A DNA stretch of 64,000 nt. Source: Vibrio tarriae. GTDB lineage: Bacteria; Pseudomonadota; Gammaproteobacteria; Enterobacterales; Vibrionaceae. Of the stretch, positions 15,883-26,542 are shown in pieces. Under the pieces are notes generated by a model. That model saw nothing but the letters and a program-made list of their open reading frames with translations, made no database searches and was not told where the DNA came from. The position numbers and the translations under genes are program-made. Where the stretch lies: the NCBI RefSeq assembly GCF_002216685.1, contig NZ_CP022352.1, forward strand, positions 1 through 64,000, in the 5' to 3' direction. Numbering within the stretch: the stretch's first letter is position 1; each line of letters opens with the position of its first letter.

Positions 15883-16674
15883 ATGAAAAAGACGCAACTG
15901 GCGCTCACTTTATTAATGACTCTTGGTTTAGCGGCATGCAGCGCTTCACCGACAGGCCGAAATCAATTGCTACTGTTTTCTGACAACGACATGAGTCAGC
16001 TTGGCGCGAAGTCTTTCACGCAGATGAAACAGGAAATTCCAATCAGTAAAGATGCAAAAACCAATGCGTATGTGCAATGTGTAACCAAAGCGATTACCGC
16101 TCAAGTACCTAAGCAAAGCAGTTTTGAGCAATGGGAAGTGGTCGTGTTTGAGAGTGACCAAGTTAACGCGTTTGCCCTGCCAGGTGGGAAAATTGGGGTA
16201 TACACGGGTCTACTGAAGGTTGCGGTGAATCAGGACCAGTTAGCGACCGTGATTGGCCATGAAATCGCTCATGTGCTGTCAAACCACAGTAATGAGCGTT
16301 TATCGCAGTCGCAATTAGCGAACGCGGGCTTACAACTGACGGATATCGCAATTGGGGCATCTGAATATGCGCAATATCGTAATCTGACCATGTCCGCGCT
16401 CGGCGTTGGTGTGCAGTACGGGGTGATTTTGCCCTATGGTCGCAACCAAGAGTCAGAAGCCGATATATTAGGATTGGCCTTGATGGCAAGAGCAGGCTTT
16501 GACCCTTATCAGAGTATTGAGCTTTGGAAAAATATGGCTAAAGCCTCTGGAGGAAAACAGCCGCCTGAGCTGCTTTCGACCCACCCATCACACAGCACCC
16601 GTATCAGCGATTTGAGTGCAACGATCAATACACTGCCACCACATCAAGGTTCTAAAGCTCAGTGTGCTCTTTAG
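15883..16674 (+). CDS. M48-family periplasmic metalloprotease lipoprotein
   Basis: A 263-residue protein with lipoprotein signal (LALTLLMTLGLAACSAS), so anchored to the envelope. The zinc motif HEIAHVLSNH (HExxH) lies at about residue 126 and the third ligand Glu is in NQESEADILGLALMARAGFD, the M48 pattern. Related E. coli proteins are LoiP (YggG) and BepA, which act in outer-membrane protein quality control. Single-gene unit. Confidence 0.9.
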   Translation: MKKTQLALTLLMTLGLAACSASPTGRNQLLLFSDNDMSQLGAKSFTQMKQEIPISKDAKTNAYVQCVTKAITAQVPKQSSFEQWEVVVFESDQVNAFALPGGKIGVYTGLLKVAVNQDQLATVIGHEIAHVLSNHSNERLSQSQLANAGLQLTDIAIGASEYAQYRNLTMSALGVGVQYGVILPYGRNQESEADILGLALMARAGFDPYQSIELWKNMAKASGGKQPPELLSTHPSHSTRISDLSATINTLPPHQGSKAQCAL

Positions 16675-16780
16675 TTTCTGGTTTTTAATAACGCCTTGGT
16701 TTTCAGGTGCTCTCGTCTGCTAAATACTGTTTTTATAAAAACGACGAGATTTCAAAAACATAGCGCCTTCATAAAACAAA

Positions 16781-16813
16781 CATCACTAGACTGAGCTATT
16801 CAGTCTAGTGATG
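16781..16813. terminator. Bidirectional hairpin terminator
   Basis: A perfect 14-bp stem, CATCACTAGACTGA (16781-16794) with its complement at 16800-16813 and loop GCTAT, lies between the convergent protease and S4 genes. The T tract is weak. Confidence 0.65.
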
Positions 16814-16830
16814 TTCGTCACAACGTCACG

Positions 16831-17313
16831 TCAAAAGAATCGGATAGCACTGCGTCCTGATGGGGATTTGCTGTCGCTTTGTGGTGATTTTTTATCGTTC
16901 TTGGCTTTTTTTTGTCCAGATGCGGTTTTGCTGTTTTTTGATGGCTTGGATTTGGCCGAAGTGTTGGCAGAAGACTTCTTCTGCGTTTTTGTCGGCTTGA
17001 GCGACGATGCTAGCTCAGGTTGAGTATCGAGTGACTCTGACTCTGTGACAGGTGCATCACAAATCACCAAATAAAACTCTTGGTTAAATTCAATCAGATC
17101 GCCATCAAACACTTTGCAGCGTTTGCGAGTTTCTACATCGCCATTAACAAACACATAGCCTTCACTGATCACGTGTTTTGCTTCACCACCTCCACTTACG
17201 GCATTGGCAATTTTTAACACTTTGTACAGCTCAATCGGCTGGCAAGAGACCTCAACACCAATCGCTTCTATTTCGATTTCTTCATCTTGCGGGTTGAATT
17301 GCTCGTCGGTCAT
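16831..17313 (-). CDS. S4-domain RNA-binding protein with basic tail
   Basis: One hundred and sixty residues. Residues about 28-80 (ELYKVLKIANAVSGGGEAKH, then EGYVFVNGDVETRKRCKVFDGD) form an S4 RNA-binding domain of the YbcJ/YaaA kind. The C-terminal half is lysine-, serine- and glutamine-rich (for example KPTKTQKKSSANTSAKSKPS), unlike the 70-residue E. coli YbcJ, and looks disordered. A ribosome- or RNA-linked role is inferred from the domain. Confidence 0.8.
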   Translation of the reverse strand: MTDEQFNPQDEEIEIEAIGVEVSCQPIELYKVLKIANAVSGGGEAKHVISEGYVFVNGDVETRKRCKVFDGDLIEFNQEFYLVICDAPVTESESLDTQPELASSLKPTKTQKKSSANTSAKSKPSKNSKTASGQKKAKNDKKSPQSDSKSPSGRSAIRFF

Positions 17314-17428
17314 GACACTACTCTCAAAAAATTTTTACGCAGTTTAGCCTTTTCAATGGTTTTTACCAACGCCTATCCAAATAGCCACTAAACTAAAGTG
17401 AAATTCCATCTCCTCAAATAAGGTGACT

Positions 17429-18214
17429 ATGCGCATTGGGTTACTTTTTATCTCACTTTACTTGATCTCGGCGAATCTCCATGCGAATCCGCAAAGGGTG
17501 ACCATTTTTGCGGATGATGCTTATCCGCCATACAGTTATGTTGAAAATAGTCGTGCCGTGGGTATCTATCCTGAAATACTTCGTGCCGCCGATGTTTTGA
17601 TGACAGAATTTGAGATTGATTTACAACCCATCCCTTGGCGACGTGGACTCAAGCTACTCGAAGCAGGAAGAATTTTTGCTTTGCTTCCCCCCTATTATTA
17701 TCCGCAGCGCCGACCTTACATCCATCCTTACTCAGACCCTATCCTAGATGAAGAGGTGGTGGTCTATTGTCAAAACGCATGGCTCAACAAACGTAAGTCA
17801 GCCGAATGGCCTCGGGACTTTTACGGTTTAACCATAGGAATGAACGATGGATTCAGTCTAGGCGGGCAAGTGTTTTGGAAAGCCGTCGAAGAAAAGCAGA
17901 TTGAGGTGAAATACGCTAATGGCAATCGCGTCAATCTACTAAAGTTACGCGGTGACAGAATAGATTGCTATGTCAACGATCGCATCTCTATTTTATGGGA
18001 ACTCACACGATTAAAACGTGAAGGCATTGTCGATACCGTTAATTTTTCCATAGCCACCAAAATCAGTTTAGAGCAAGGCTACATCGGGTTTACCAACCAA
18101 AACCTCGAGCAATATCCTTACCAGAGCCAGTTTGTAGCCTCATTCAACAGTGCTCTTGCTGAGCTAAAAAGCAGCGGCCAACTCGACAAGATTGTTGACC
18201 GCTATATTGAATAA
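17429..18214 (+). CDS. Periplasmic solute-binding protein (SBP_bac_3 type)
   Basis: 261 residues with signal peptide MRIGLLFISLYLISANLHAN; ATG 17429 is chosen over GTG 17423 because AAGG is properly spaced for it. The mature part (VTIFADDAYPPYSYVENSRA, GIYPEILRAADVL, IPWRRGLKLLEAG) is the family 3 amino-acid-binding fold. No ABC permease or ATPase gene is adjacent, so it may serve a distant transporter or a sensor. Confidence 0.82.
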   Translation: MRIGLLFISLYLISANLHANPQRVTIFADDAYPPYSYVENSRAVGIYPEILRAADVLMTEFEIDLQPIPWRRGLKLLEAGRIFALLPPYYYPQRRPYIHPYSDPILDEEVVVYCQNAWLNKRKSAEWPRDFYGLTIGMNDGFSLGGQVFWKAVEEKQIEVKYANGNRVNLLKLRGDRIDCYVNDRISILWELTRLKREGIVDTVNFSIATKISLEQGYIGFTNQNLEQYPYQSQFVASFNSALAELKSSGQLDKIVDRYIE

Positions 18215-18220
18215 TGCAGT

Positions 18221-18285
18221 TCCCTTACGACTTCAAGCTACAGCGGCGTTAGCGCGCTGCAATGCCAAGTTGTTTGGGTATCATT
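18221..18285. repeat. Short ERIC-derived repeat
   Basis: Contains ACGACTTCAAGCTACAGCGG and an inverted distal end (CCAAGTTGTTTGGGTAT), the termini of the ERIC element with its middle deleted. Similar pieces are at 20668-20725 and 26363-26430. Confidence 0.5.
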
Positions 18286-18954
18286 TTAGCGTGTCACCAT
18301 ATTGCGGATCTGTTTAGCTCGCTCATCATCACTGACATTACTTGGAGGTGGCACGGTTAACCCTTTCACTACGGCAGGACGCGCAGCGATCTCGTTCATC
18401 CAACGCTGTAAATGAGTCAGACCGTCAATCGAGATTCCACTCCATTCATGGATTCGAACCCATGGAAAGGTCGCGATATCGGCAATCGTGTATTCATCTC
18501 CAGCCAAATACGGGTTTTGGGCTAGCTGGCCATCCATCACTTCAAACAAACGGCGTCCCTCTTTTTGATAACGATCGATAGCCGGTTGGATTTTCTCTGG
18601 GAAATAGCGATAAAACACGTTAGCCTGCCCCATCATTGGCCCTACGCCGCCCATTTGAAACATCAACCATTGGATCACTTTGGAGCGCGCTTTGCTTTCT
18701 TGGGGTAAGAACTTTCCGCTTTTCTCTGCTAGATAGAGCAAAATCGCACCCGACTCAAACACCGCAAAGTCTTCATTGTCACGGTCAATAATCGCTGGAA
18801 TACGCCCATTCGGGTTAATCGCGGTAAATGCGGGCTGTTTTTGGTCGTTGTTCGAAAGGTTGAGCGCGTGGGTGGTGTATTCCAAACCCATCTCTTCCAA
18901 TGCGATGGCAATTTTGTGGCCATTCGGTGTTGCTGCAGTATAAAAATCAATCAT
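18286..18954 (-). CDS. Glutathione transferase family, YfcG-like
   Basis: 222 residues with the thioredoxin-like N-terminus ([20 protein letters not shown]), cis-Pro region [13 protein letters not shown] and glutathione-binding [18 protein letters not shown], and a helical C-domain ([15 protein letters not shown]). Nu-class relatives YfcG and YghU of E. coli are disulfide-bond reductases using glutathione. It lies 11 bases downstream of another glutathione transferase, so both form one operon controlled from 19578. Confidence 0.88.
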   Translation of the reverse strand: MIDFYTAATPNGHKIAIALEEMGLEYTTHALNLSNNDQKQPAFTAINPNGRIPAIIDRDNEDFAVFESGAILLYLAEKSGKFLPQESKARSKVIQWLMFQMGGVGPMMGQANVFYRYFPEKIQPAIDRYQKEGRRLFEVMDGQLAQNPYLAGDEYTIADIATFPWVRIHEWSGISIDGLTHLQRWMNEIAARPAVVKGLTVPPPSNVSDDERAKQIRNMVTR

Positions 18955-18965
18955 AGAAAAATCCT

Positions 18966-19577
18966 TTATTGAAAGGCTGGTCGTTGCGAGATTTGCTCAA
19001 ACCAACGAGTGATGTGCGGATAGTGTTCAAACACAGGAAGTTCGAGCGCTTTTTGGGCGAAACCAATAAAAATGTAGGCGGTAATATCAACAATAGTGAA
19101 ACGATTCGTCGCAATAAATTGCGATTGTGCCAATCGCTGCTCAAGTTGTGGTAAAAACGCAGCCACGCGAGCTTTGCTCTCTTCACCCCAAGCGTACACG
19201 CAGTGTTCACGATCTTTATAGATGCCACTTAAATTTCGAAAGGCTTGAAATCCCGCATACAGTCCTTGAAACTCAACCACTCGGTGCCACATCTCAACTT
19301 GGGCTTGTTCTAATGCTGAATCTCCGAACAACTGGTGAGTATTGGGGGAAGCAAGATCAAAATAGCGGCAAATTGCCACGCTTTCACACAGTGTTGTGCC
19401 ATCATCAAGTTCAAGTAGAGGCACTTTTCCGTTCAAGCTTTTGCTCTTAAACGTATCCGATAAGTTTTCACCACCACGAACGTCAACTTGTACACGCTCA
19501 ACATCAATACCTAATTCTTTAAGAAAAATCGAGACTCTGCGGCTGCTTGGTGTCATTGCGGTTTCATATAATTTCAT
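18966..19577 (-). CDS. Glutathione transferase family protein
   Basis: 203 residues: N-domain [20 protein letters not shown], cis-Pro motif [13 protein letters not shown], and [11 protein letters not shown] for glutathione binding; C-domain with [16 protein letters not shown]. Ribosome site AAGGATAAC is well placed. First gene of the two-GST operon, divergent from a TetR regulator with two palindromes between. It probably detoxifies an electrophile to which the regulator responds; that is inferred from the arrangement. Confidence 0.88.
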   Translation of the reverse strand: MKLYETAMTPSSRRVSIFLKELGIDVERVQVDVRGGENLSDTFKSKSLNGKVPLLELDDGTTLCESVAICRYFDLASPNTHQLFGDSALEQAQVEMWHRVVEFQGLYAGFQAFRNLSGIYKDREHCVYAWGEESKARVAAFLPQLEQRLAQSQFIATNRFTIVDITAYIFIGFAQKALELPVFEHYPHITRWFEQISQRPAFQ

Positions 19578-19602
19578 TTTGTTATCCTTAATTACTTTTT
19601 CT

Positions 19603-19647
19603 GAACGATCGTTCTGGATATACTCTACGCAGTTTCTGAACGTTCAG
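19603..19647. promoter_or_regulatory. Two TetR-type operators
   Basis: GAACGATCGTTC (19603-19614) and CTGAACGTTCAG (19636-19647) are perfect 12-base palindromes that share CTGAACG. They lie in the 101-base gap between the divergent GST operon and the TetR gene, so one dimer could block each promoter. Confidence 0.7.
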
Positions 19648-19678
19648 TCAAGAATAGATTTAAGCAACCGAGTTTCCA

Positions 19679-20275
19679 ATGGCAAGAAAATGCAACTTTG
19701 ATCGCGAAGAGAAATTACACCAAGCAATGACGCTGTTTTGGCAAAAAGGGTATGCCAATACCGCGATATCCGATTTGGTCGATCACTTACAAATCAATCG
19801 CTTTAGCCTTTACAACACGTTTGGTGATAAGCAAAAGCTCTATTACGAAGCGCTGGATCGTTATCTGAATTTGGTCAGTTCCCCTGCCCTTAAAGATCTC
19901 GAGCTCGAAAGTGCGGCGTGGCCAGAATTGAAAGCGTTTTTGCAGCATTTTGCCGCGCTCCAACGCGAGGGAAACTGTGGTTGTTTTATGCAAAATGCCT
20001 TGGTTGAGCATGCAAACACGGACGATGAAGTCTTAAGCAAAGGTCACGCGTTATTTGATCATCTGCTGCACCTGATCGCCCGTGCGCTCAACAATGCGAC
20101 GCAACAAGGTCAAATTGCTTCTCATCTTTGTGCGGACTCTTTGGCGCCATTAGTTTTGACCCAGATGCAAGGTATGCGCGTGCTTGGTAAAGCGCAGCGC
20201 CATGCCAATCTTGAGCAGGGATTAGAAGCCTTGATCCGTTTGATAGAGGGCGATTTTATAGGGGCTAAAGCATGA
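19679..20275 (+). CDS. TetR-family regulator
   Basis: 198 residues with the TetR HTH (LFWQKGYANTAISDLVDHLQ, then NRFSLYNTFGDKQKLYYEAL) at about 14-58. The rest is the ligand-binding helical domain with two cysteines near NCGCFMQNALVEH, which could sense electrophiles (as NemR does); this is an inference. It overlaps the next gene by four bases and is divergent from the GST operon with two operators between. Confidence 0.88.
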   Translation: MARKCNFDREEKLHQAMTLFWQKGYANTAISDLVDHLQINRFSLYNTFGDKQKLYYEALDRYLNLVSSPALKDLELESAAWPELKAFLQHFAALQREGNCGCFMQNALVEHANTDDEVLSKGHALFDHLLHLIARALNNATQQGQIASHLCADSLAPLVLTQMQGMRVLGKAQRHANLEQGLEALIRLIEGDFIGAKA

Positions 20276-20664
20276 TCCATTTGATTGCCCTGCGCTTAAC
20301 TCGAGGAATGGATTTAAAGCAGCAGATTGTACAGCTCGTTCAACAACATCGAATCCATGCAGGCTCTATCGCGTCGTGCGTGGGATGCTTATCGACGTTG
20401 CATATTCGCCTTGCCGATAGTTTTTCGACCCTACAAGTGAGTGCCCCGTTTGAGATTCTGTCACTCTCCGGTACTTTAACGTACCAACATTGCCATTTGC
20501 ATATCACGGTTGCTGATGCGCAGGGGCGTGTTTGGGGTGGGCATTTGCTCGAGGGTAACCTTATCAATACCACGGCAGAATTGATGATCCATCACTATCC
20601 GCAGCACCACTTTACACGAGAGTTTGACCCCAATACTGGTTATAGCGAACTTGTGATCTCATAG
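20272..20664 (+). CDS. PPC/DUF296-domain protein
   Basis: 130 residues filled by a PPC (DUF296) domain: LIALRLTRGMDLKQQIVQLV, GSIASCVGCLSTLHIRLAD, and VWGGHLLEGNLINTTAELMI, where the GGHL motif is typical. Bacterial members are trimers of unclear function, related to plant AHL DNA-binding proteins. The start overlaps the TetR stop as ATGA, so it is part of that transcript. Confidence 0.85.
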   Translation: MIHLIALRLTRGMDLKQQIVQLVQQHRIHAGSIASCVGCLSTLHIRLADSFSTLQVSAPFEILSLSGTLTYQHCHLHITVADAQGRVWGGHLLEGNLINTTAELMIHHYPQHHFTREFDPNTGYSELVIS

Positions 20665-20667
20665 TGA

Positions 20668-20725
20668 ATCCTTCCTACTTGAAGCAGCAGTGTTGGCTGC
20701 AACTCCAAGTAAGAAGAGTATAGGA
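20668..20725. repeat. Short ERIC-derived repeat
   Basis: Holds CCTTCCTACTTGAAGC and an inverted distal arm CTCCAAGTAAGAAGAGTAT; the centre of the ERIC element is missing. It lies between the convergent PPC-domain gene and yejF. Confidence 0.5.
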
Positions 20726-20743
20726 ATGCAATAGCTCGTCGGA

Positions 20744-22336
20744 TTACAACAGAGAAAGACGCACTAGCTGCTGCGTATAAGGGTGACTTGGATTCTCAAA
20801 TAGGTTTTGAGTTTCACCATGTTCGACAATTTCCCCCGCTTTCATCACTATGGTGTGGTGACATAAAGCGCGGATCACCGCGAGATCATGGCTAATGAAC
20901 AGATAGGTTAATTGGTATTTCAGCTGCAAATCTTTCAGCAAATCCAGTACTTGCGCTTGCACAGTTCGGTCTAACGACGAAGTTGGCTCATCAAGCAATA
21001 TGAACTCAGGCTTGAGCACCAACGCACGCGCAATCGCGATACGCTGCCGTTGACCACCAGAAAATTCATTGGGATAGCGATGCCGAGTGTCCACATCTAG
21101 GCCGACTTCCTGCATCACCGCGCAAATCGCGTGATCAATCTCGTCATCATTAAGCTGGCTATGCACGCGTAAACCCTCGCCTATCACTTGCGCTACCGAC
21201 ATTCGAGGATTAAGCGCAGAATATGGGTCTTGAAACACCACCTGCATTTTACTGCGATACGGCAGCATTTCACGGCGTTTGAGAGCTTGCAGATCTTGCC
21301 CTGCAAAACGGATAGCCCCTTGTGAGGTGAGAAGCTTGAGAATCGCCATGCCCGTGGTCGATTTCCCTGAACCGCTTTCCCCCACCAAACCAAGCGATTG
21401 CCCTTTAGCCAAGGTAAAACTCATATCTGTGACCGCTTTAATGTAGGCTTGAGTACGGCGAAAAAAACCGCCTTTGATTGGAAACCACACCCGTAACTTT
21501 TCCGCTTGCAGCAGCGTCGGAGCATCCATCGCCATAGGGACGGGCACACCACGCGGATCGGCATTGATCAACTGCTGGGTATAGGGATGTGCAGGCGCAG
21601 CAAACAAAGTGTGGCACGCGTTAGTTTCAACCAATTGGCCATTTTGCATCACTGCCACTCGGTCAGCAATTCGGCGCACTATGCTCAGATCATGGGTAAT
21701 GAACAACATCGCCATGCCCAATTCTTGTTGTAGAGATTTAAGTAAATCCAAAATTTGCGCTTGTACCGAAACATCTAATGCCGTGGTAGGTTCATCGGCA
21801 ATCAGTAGCTCGGGTTCATTGATTAGCGCCATGGCAATCATCACACGTTGCCGCTCACCGCCTGAGAGCTCATGCGGATAGGCATTGATCTTGATTTCAG
21901 GGTGACGAATACCCACCTTGCCAAGCCATTCAATCGCTTTTTGCTCTGCTGCCGTTGCACGTAATCCTCGATGGATCGCTAAGGTTTCTACCAACTGTTT
22001 TCCAATTTTTTGCAGAGGATTAAGCGAGACCATCGGCTCTTGAAAAATCATCCCTATGCGTCCCCCGCGGATGCCGCGCAGCGCGCGCTCTGAGCAGCGC
22101 AGGGTATCAACATCGCCAAAATGAATGCTGCCACTTAAATAGTGCGCCGATCCTTTGGGCAACAAACGCAAAATCGCGTTGGCTGTCACGGATTTTCCCG
22201 ACCCACTTTCTCCCACCAAAGCCAGCGTTTCACCACGCGCAATGGTTAAGCTTACCCCTTCCGTCACACGGCGTGCCTGCCCTGCGATACCAAAACCCAC
22301 CGACAGATTATCTATTTTCAATACCCAATCGTTCAT
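20744..22336 (-). CDS. yejF: Peptide ABC transporter ATPase YejF
   Basis: A 530-residue double ATPase. Each half has Walker A (GESGSGKS at about 41 and about 318), signature (LSGGERQRV; FSGGQRQRI) and Walker B (LLIADEPTT; FILLDEPTS) motifs. It powers the YejABEF importer, which in enterics takes up peptides such as microcin C. The four genes are in the order A-B-E-F with 4-base overlaps E/F and B/E, as in E. coli. Confidence 0.93.
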   Translation of the reverse strand: MNDWVLKIDNLSVGFGIAGQARRVTEGVSLTIARGETLALVGESGSGKSVTANAILRLLPKGSAHYLSGSIHFGDVDTLRCSERALRGIRGGRIGMIFQEPMVSLNPLQKIGKQLVETLAIHRGLRATAAEQKAIEWLGKVGIRHPEIKINAYPHELSGGERQRVMIAMALINEPELLIADEPTTALDVSVQAQILDLLKSLQQELGMAMLFITHDLSIVRRIADRVAVMQNGQLVETNACHTLFAAPAHPYTQQLINADPRGVPVPMAMDAPTLLQAEKLRVWFPIKGGFFRRTQAYIKAVTDMSFTLAKGQSLGLVGESGSGKSTTGMAILKLLTSQGAIRFAGQDLQALKRREMLPYRSKMQVVFQDPYSALNPRMSVAQVIGEGLRVHSQLNDDEIDHAICAVMQEVGLDVDTRHRYPNEFSGGQRQRIAIARALVLKPEFILLDEPTSSLDRTVQAQVLDLLKDLQLKYQLTYLFISHDLAVIRALCHHTIVMKAGEIVEHGETQNLFENPSHPYTQQLVRLSLL

Positions 22337-23391
22337 GCACGGCTCCGTTGTAAATGAGGGTCAAAGGCATCACGTACCGCTTCACCGATAAAGACCAGTA
22401 AAGTCAGCATGACCGACAGCACCACAAACGCTGAAATACCAAGCCAAGGCGCTTGTAAGTTGGCTTTGCCCTGTGCGAGCAGTTCGCCCAATGACGGTGA
22501 ACCGGCCGGCAAGCCAAAGCCAAGAAAATCCAATGAGGTGAGAGTAGTGACTGAGCCAGAAAGAATAAACGGCATCATGGTTAACGAGGCGACCATAGCG
22601 TTAGGCAACATATGGCGCAGAATAATGCGCATATCACTGACTCCCATCGCTTGTGCAGCACGTACATAATCAAAATTACGGCAACGTAAAAACTCGGCAC
22701 GCACGACGCCCACCAAGCTCATCCAACTAAACAGCACCATGATGCCGAGCAACCACCAGAAATTCGGTTCAACAAAGCTCGATAAGATGATCAAAAGGAA
22801 CAAGGTTGGCATGCCAGACCACACTTCAATAAAGCGCTGCCCAAACAGATCAAGCCAGCCGCCGTAATAACCTTGCGTAGCGCCGATTAAAACGCCAATC
22901 AGTGACGAAATCACCGTGAGAATAAAACCAAACAACACCGAGATTCGAAAACCGTAAATGATCCGAGCTAACACGTCGCGCCCTTTATCATCCGTGCCTA
23001 ACCAGTTCACTGAATCCGGCGCAGAAGGCACACTGCTGGTGATATCAAAATTGATGGTGTCATAATGAAAACGGATTGGCGGCCAGATGATTTGCCCTTT
23101 CTCTTCAATCAAGCCAACCACATAGGGATCGGTGTAATCCGCTTCCGTATCAAATTCTCCACCAAATTGGGTTTCGCTATAGCGCTGTACGATCGGCATG
23201 TACCACGCTCCGTCATACTGAATGAGGAGTGGTTTGTCGTTAGCGATAAGCTCAGCAAATAAGCTCACCACAAACAGCAATAAGAAAATCCACAGTGACC
23301 AAAAACCACGCCGATTGGCTTTAAATCGCGCCCAGCGTGCCTCAGTCAACGGATTCGGCACACGCTTGCTTGCTTTTGTCATCCCCATCAA
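22333..23391 (-). CDS. yejE: Peptide ABC transporter permease YejE
   Basis: 352 residues. An N-terminal TM ([20 protein letters not shown]) and large periplasmic loop precede five TMs, with the permease EAA loop in [20 protein letters not shown]. The [18 protein letters not shown] segment is typical of DppC/OppC-like permeases. Overlaps both neighbours by four bases. Confidence 0.92.
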   Translation of the reverse strand: MMGMTKASKRVPNPLTEARWARFKANRRGFWSLWIFLLLFVVSLFAELIANDKPLLIQYDGAWYMPIVQRYSETQFGGEFDTEADYTDPYVVGLIEEKGQIIWPPIRFHYDTINFDITSSVPSAPDSVNWLGTDDKGRDVLARIIYGFRISVLFGFILTVISSLIGVLIGATQGYYGGWLDLFGQRFIEVWSGMPTLFLLIILSSFVEPNFWWLLGIMVLFSWMSLVGVVRAEFLRCRNFDYVRAAQAMGVSDMRIILRHMLPNAMVASLTMMPFILSGSVTTLTSLDFLGFGLPAGSPSLGELLAQGKANLQAPWLGISAFVVLSVMLTLLVFIGEAVRDAFDPHLQRSRA

Positions 23392-24485
23392 CGAGCCTCA
23401 AAATCAATGCGTGGGTCAACCCACATGTAAGTCAAATCTGAAATGATGCTGAGCAACAACCCGAGCAAAGTCATGATATACAACGAACTGAATACCAAAG
23501 GATAATCACGTTGAATCGTGGCTTCAAAGCCAAGTAGACCAATACCTTCCAGCGAGAACATCACTTCAATCAGCATCGAACCCGTGAAGAAGATACTGAT
23601 AAATGCGCTCGGAAATCCGGCAATGATGATCAACATGGCATTACGAAACACATGTTTGTAGAGAATGCGCTGTTCATCCAACCCCTTCGCGCGCGCGGTG
23701 ACCACATATTGCTTGTTAATCTCATCTAAAAACGAGTTTTTGGTGAGCATGCTTAACGTAGCAAAACCGCCAATGACCATGGCTAATGTGGGTAACGTGA
23801 GGTGCCAAAAGTAATCCAGCACTTGTTGATACCAAGGCAAGCTGGCGAAGTTATCGGAAACTAAACCGCGCAGCGGAAACCAACTGAAATAGTTGCCGCT
23901 GGCAAAGAGGATAATCAAGATGATCGCAAACAGAAATCCGGGAATAGCGTAGCCAATGATCACCACCGCACTCGACCAAACATCAAAACGCGAACCGTGA
24001 TGAATCGCTTTGCTGATCCCCAAAGGAATCGAAATCAGATAGATCAGCAGCGTGCTCCACAATCCGAGGGAAATGGAAACCGGTAATCGCTCCACAATCA
24101 AATCAATCACATCGCCGCCACGAAATAAGCTTTCGCCAAAATTAAACGTGGCGTAATCCTTAAGCATCTGGAAATAGCGTTCATGGATGGGCTTATCAAA
24201 GCCAAAACGACGGGTGATCTCTTCGACCACTTGCGGATCAAGTCCACGTGAACCTTTATACCCAGAAACCGGATAACCAGAAACCGGCGCATCCGTCGAC
24301 GCCGCGACTTCTTGCCCGCCCCCCGTAAAACGCTCCATGACGCCGGAGGTGTTACCTTCCAACTGAGCAATGGCCTGCTCTACTGGGCCCCCTGGCGCAA
24401 TCTGAATAATAAAAAAGTTAATGGTGATGATGGCCCACAAGGTGGGCACCACCAGTAACAAACGGCGCAGAATATAACTGAGCAT
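23388..24485 (-). CDS. yejB: Peptide ABC transporter permease YejB
   Basis: 365 residues; begins [20 protein letters not shown] like DppB/OppB permeases. The EAA loop is [20 protein letters not shown], and six membrane spans are apparent. A long insert (about residues 42-80, rich in G, S and A) lies after TM1 as in YejB proteins. Starts 8 bases after yejA. Confidence 0.92.
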   Translation of the reverse strand: MLSYILRRLLLVVPTLWAIITINFFIIQIAPGGPVEQAIAQLEGNTSGVMERFTGGGQEVAASTDAPVSGYPVSGYKGSRGLDPQVVEEITRRFGFDKPIHERYFQMLKDYATFNFGESLFRGGDVIDLIVERLPVSISLGLWSTLLIYLISIPLGISKAIHHGSRFDVWSSAVVIIGYAIPGFLFAIILIILFASGNYFSWFPLRGLVSDNFASLPWYQQVLDYFWHLTLPTLAMVIGGFATLSMLTKNSFLDEINKQYVVTARAKGLDEQRILYKHVFRNAMLIIIAGFPSAFISIFFTGSMLIEVMFSLEGIGLLGFEATIQRDYPLVFSSLYIMTLLGLLLSIISDLTYMWVDPRIDFEAR

Positions 24486-24493
24486 TGCGCCTC

Positions 24494-26311
24494 CTAACGC
24501 CGTTTTTCAGGTAGCCGCGCGGCTTTCTCTTGATCTATCCACCAGGTGTCTAAACCGAGGGAATATTTCGGTAGCACACTTGGGCGGCTGAATTTATCCC
24601 ACATCGCCACACGGTACATACTCAAATGCCATTGCGGAATGAGGTAGAAATTCCATTGCAACACGCGATCGAGCGCTGAACCCAGTGCGCGAAGTTTTTC
24701 GGTATCTTGCTGGCTTTTGGCTATTTGTTCGGTCAGAGCATCAATCACCGGATGATTGGCCCCCGCTGAGTTGTAGCTGGAATCCATATAATTGGAATTC
24801 CAGACAATCAGTAGATTCGGGCTAGGGTAAGGATTCGCGCTAAAGCCGTGCGATATCATGTCAAAATCACGATCACGCAGACGTTTGGTATATTGCGTGG
24901 TGTCGACCGTGCGGATCTTCATCTCAATCCCCATGAGCTGCAGATTTTTTTGCAGAGGAATCGCAATTCGCTCTGTTGTTGGACTGTAAATCAACAGTTC
25001 AAAACTGAGTGGCTCACCAGTCTTGACGTTGGTCATCACCTTATTTTTTAGCTCCCATCCCGCTTCTTTCAGCAAGGCAAATGCTTCGCGCATTTGGGTA
25101 CGAATTCGTCCGCTGCCATCGGTCACGGAAGGCTGATAAGTTTCCGTAAATACCCGAGCGGGCAGTTGTTCTTTGTAAGGGGTGAGCACAGCAAGTTCTG
25201 CGGCATTCGGCAGGCCTTGAGCCTCGTATTCGGTGTTTTGGAAATAGCTGCGGGTTCGCTGGTATTGATCGTAGAACAGGTTTTTGTTCATCCATTCAAA
25301 GTCTAAGGCGTAGTTGAGTGCCTCACGGACTCGAACATCTTGGAATACAGGACGCTGTGTATTGAAAATAAATCCCTGAGTAGAGGCTGGCGCTTGGTGA
25401 GCAATTTCCTCTTTCTTAATCAAACCTTGGTCAAAATTACGCCCAGTGTAAGAGGTCGCCCAGAACTTGGCTTGGTTCTCTTCACGTAAATCAAACTCAC
25501 CCGCTTTAAACGCCTCCAGCATCACGGTGTCATCGCGATAGTAGTCGTACTGGATCTGGGCGAAGTTGTTACGCCCAACGTTGACAGGCAAATCTTTTGC
25601 CCAATAGTCCGGATTCAGCTTATAGGTCACACTCTGACCGGGTTTGAAATCGATAATTTGATAAGCGCCACTCCCAACGGGAGGCTCATTGAGCGGCTCG
25701 GCCAAATTCTTGTCTTGCCAGTAATGTTTGGGTAAGACTCGGGTCGATTGCGCCAAGCTGAATAACTGTTCACGGTTTGGCTGCTTCATTTCAATGCGTA
25801 CTGTCCGCTCAGCAATGGCTTTCACGGATTTTACATCCTGATAATACACTCGATATTGCGGGACACCTTCTGCCATAAACTTCTCAAAAGAGAACTCCAC
25901 ATCCTGCGCGGTGATCGGTTTGCCATCATGGAAACGCGCATTCGGATTGAGATCAATTTCCAGCCAAGTGAAATCATCGGAATAGCGAATTTTACTGGCA
26001 ATCAACGGATAGTAAGAGTCAATTTCATCCGCAGGAGAAAACATGAGAGGATCATACAACTCCGCGGTATTGGCCGCCGACACGCCACGTGAAGCAAAAC
26101 GGTTAAAGTTATCGTAGGTGCCCAACTCACCGAAGGTCACTTTACCGTATTTGGGGGTTTGTGGATTGACATAATCAAAGTGCGTGAAGTTTTCTGGGTA
26201 CTTTGCTTCCCCAAACCCAACCAGCCGAGTGGTTTCAATCACGGCCGCCCAACTGAATTGGCTCGATAACGCGAGCGTCACTCCTAAAGCAATCGGCTTC
26301 CAACTGCGCAT
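24494..26311 (-). CDS. yejA: Peptide-binding protein YejA
   Basis: 605 residues, periplasmic family 5 solute-binding protein with signal [22 protein letters not shown]. Typical stretches are [39 protein letters not shown] and [20 protein letters not shown]. It is the first gene of yejABEF and captures the peptide for the permease. Confidence 0.92.
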   Translation of the reverse strand: MRSWKPIALGVTLALSSQFSWAAVIETTRLVGFGEAKYPENFTHFDYVNPQTPKYGKVTFGELGTYDNFNRFASRGVSAANTAELYDPLMFSPADEIDSYYPLIASKIRYSDDFTWLEIDLNPNARFHDGKPITAQDVEFSFEKFMAEGVPQYRVYYQDVKSVKAIAERTVRIEMKQPNREQLFSLAQSTRVLPKHYWQDKNLAEPLNEPPVGSGAYQIIDFKPGQSVTYKLNPDYWAKDLPVNVGRNNFAQIQYDYYRDDTVMLEAFKAGEFDLREENQAKFWATSYTGRNFDQGLIKKEEIAHQAPASTQGFIFNTQRPVFQDVRVREALNYALDFEWMNKNLFYDQYQRTRSYFQNTEYEAQGLPNAAELAVLTPYKEQLPARVFTETYQPSVTDGSGRIRTQMREAFALLKEAGWELKNKVMTNVKTGEPLSFELLIYSPTTERIAIPLQKNLQLMGIEMKIRTVDTTQYTKRLRDRDFDMISHGFSANPYPSPNLLIVWNSNYMDSSYNSAGANHPVIDALTEQIAKSQQDTEKLRALGSALDRVLQWNFYLIPQWHLSMYRVAMWDKFSRPSVLPKYSLGLDTWWIDQEKAARLPEKRR

Positions 26312-26362
26312 GGCTTTCTCCCTAAAGACGTAAACGAACAGTGATTTCTATTTCAGACAAAA

Positions 26363-26430
26363 ATATCCCTTCCTACTTGAGGCTGCAGCGGCCTTGGCTG
26401 CGTTTATCTCTAAGTCGCTTGGATATAGGA
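26363..26430. repeat. Short ERIC-derived repeat
   Basis: TATCCCTTCCTACTTGAGGC at one end and an inverted GTCGCTTGGATATAGGA at the other: ERIC ends without the central part. Lies upstream of yejA. Confidence 0.5.
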
Positions 26431-26512
26431 CACTGCAAATTATTAATAATTCAGTTACTTGGATAAGTATAGTCACAAACTACTTGATGTGGCAGGACGG
26501 CGACAAGAGAGC

Positions 26513-26534
26513 TCAGGGGAAATCCTTCCCCTGA
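26513..26534 (-). terminator. Nudix gene terminator
   Basis: TCAGGGGAA (26513-26521) pairs with TTCCCCTGA (26526-26534) directly after the stop codon of the Nudix gene. Confidence 0.6.
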
Positions 26535-26542
26535 AAATGTGA

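Noticed and set aside
16804..16836. Third matS-like site near 16820 (GTCACAACGTCAC)
   Set aside because: One base of the strict consensus (third position) is wrong; it overlaps the end of a terminator region.
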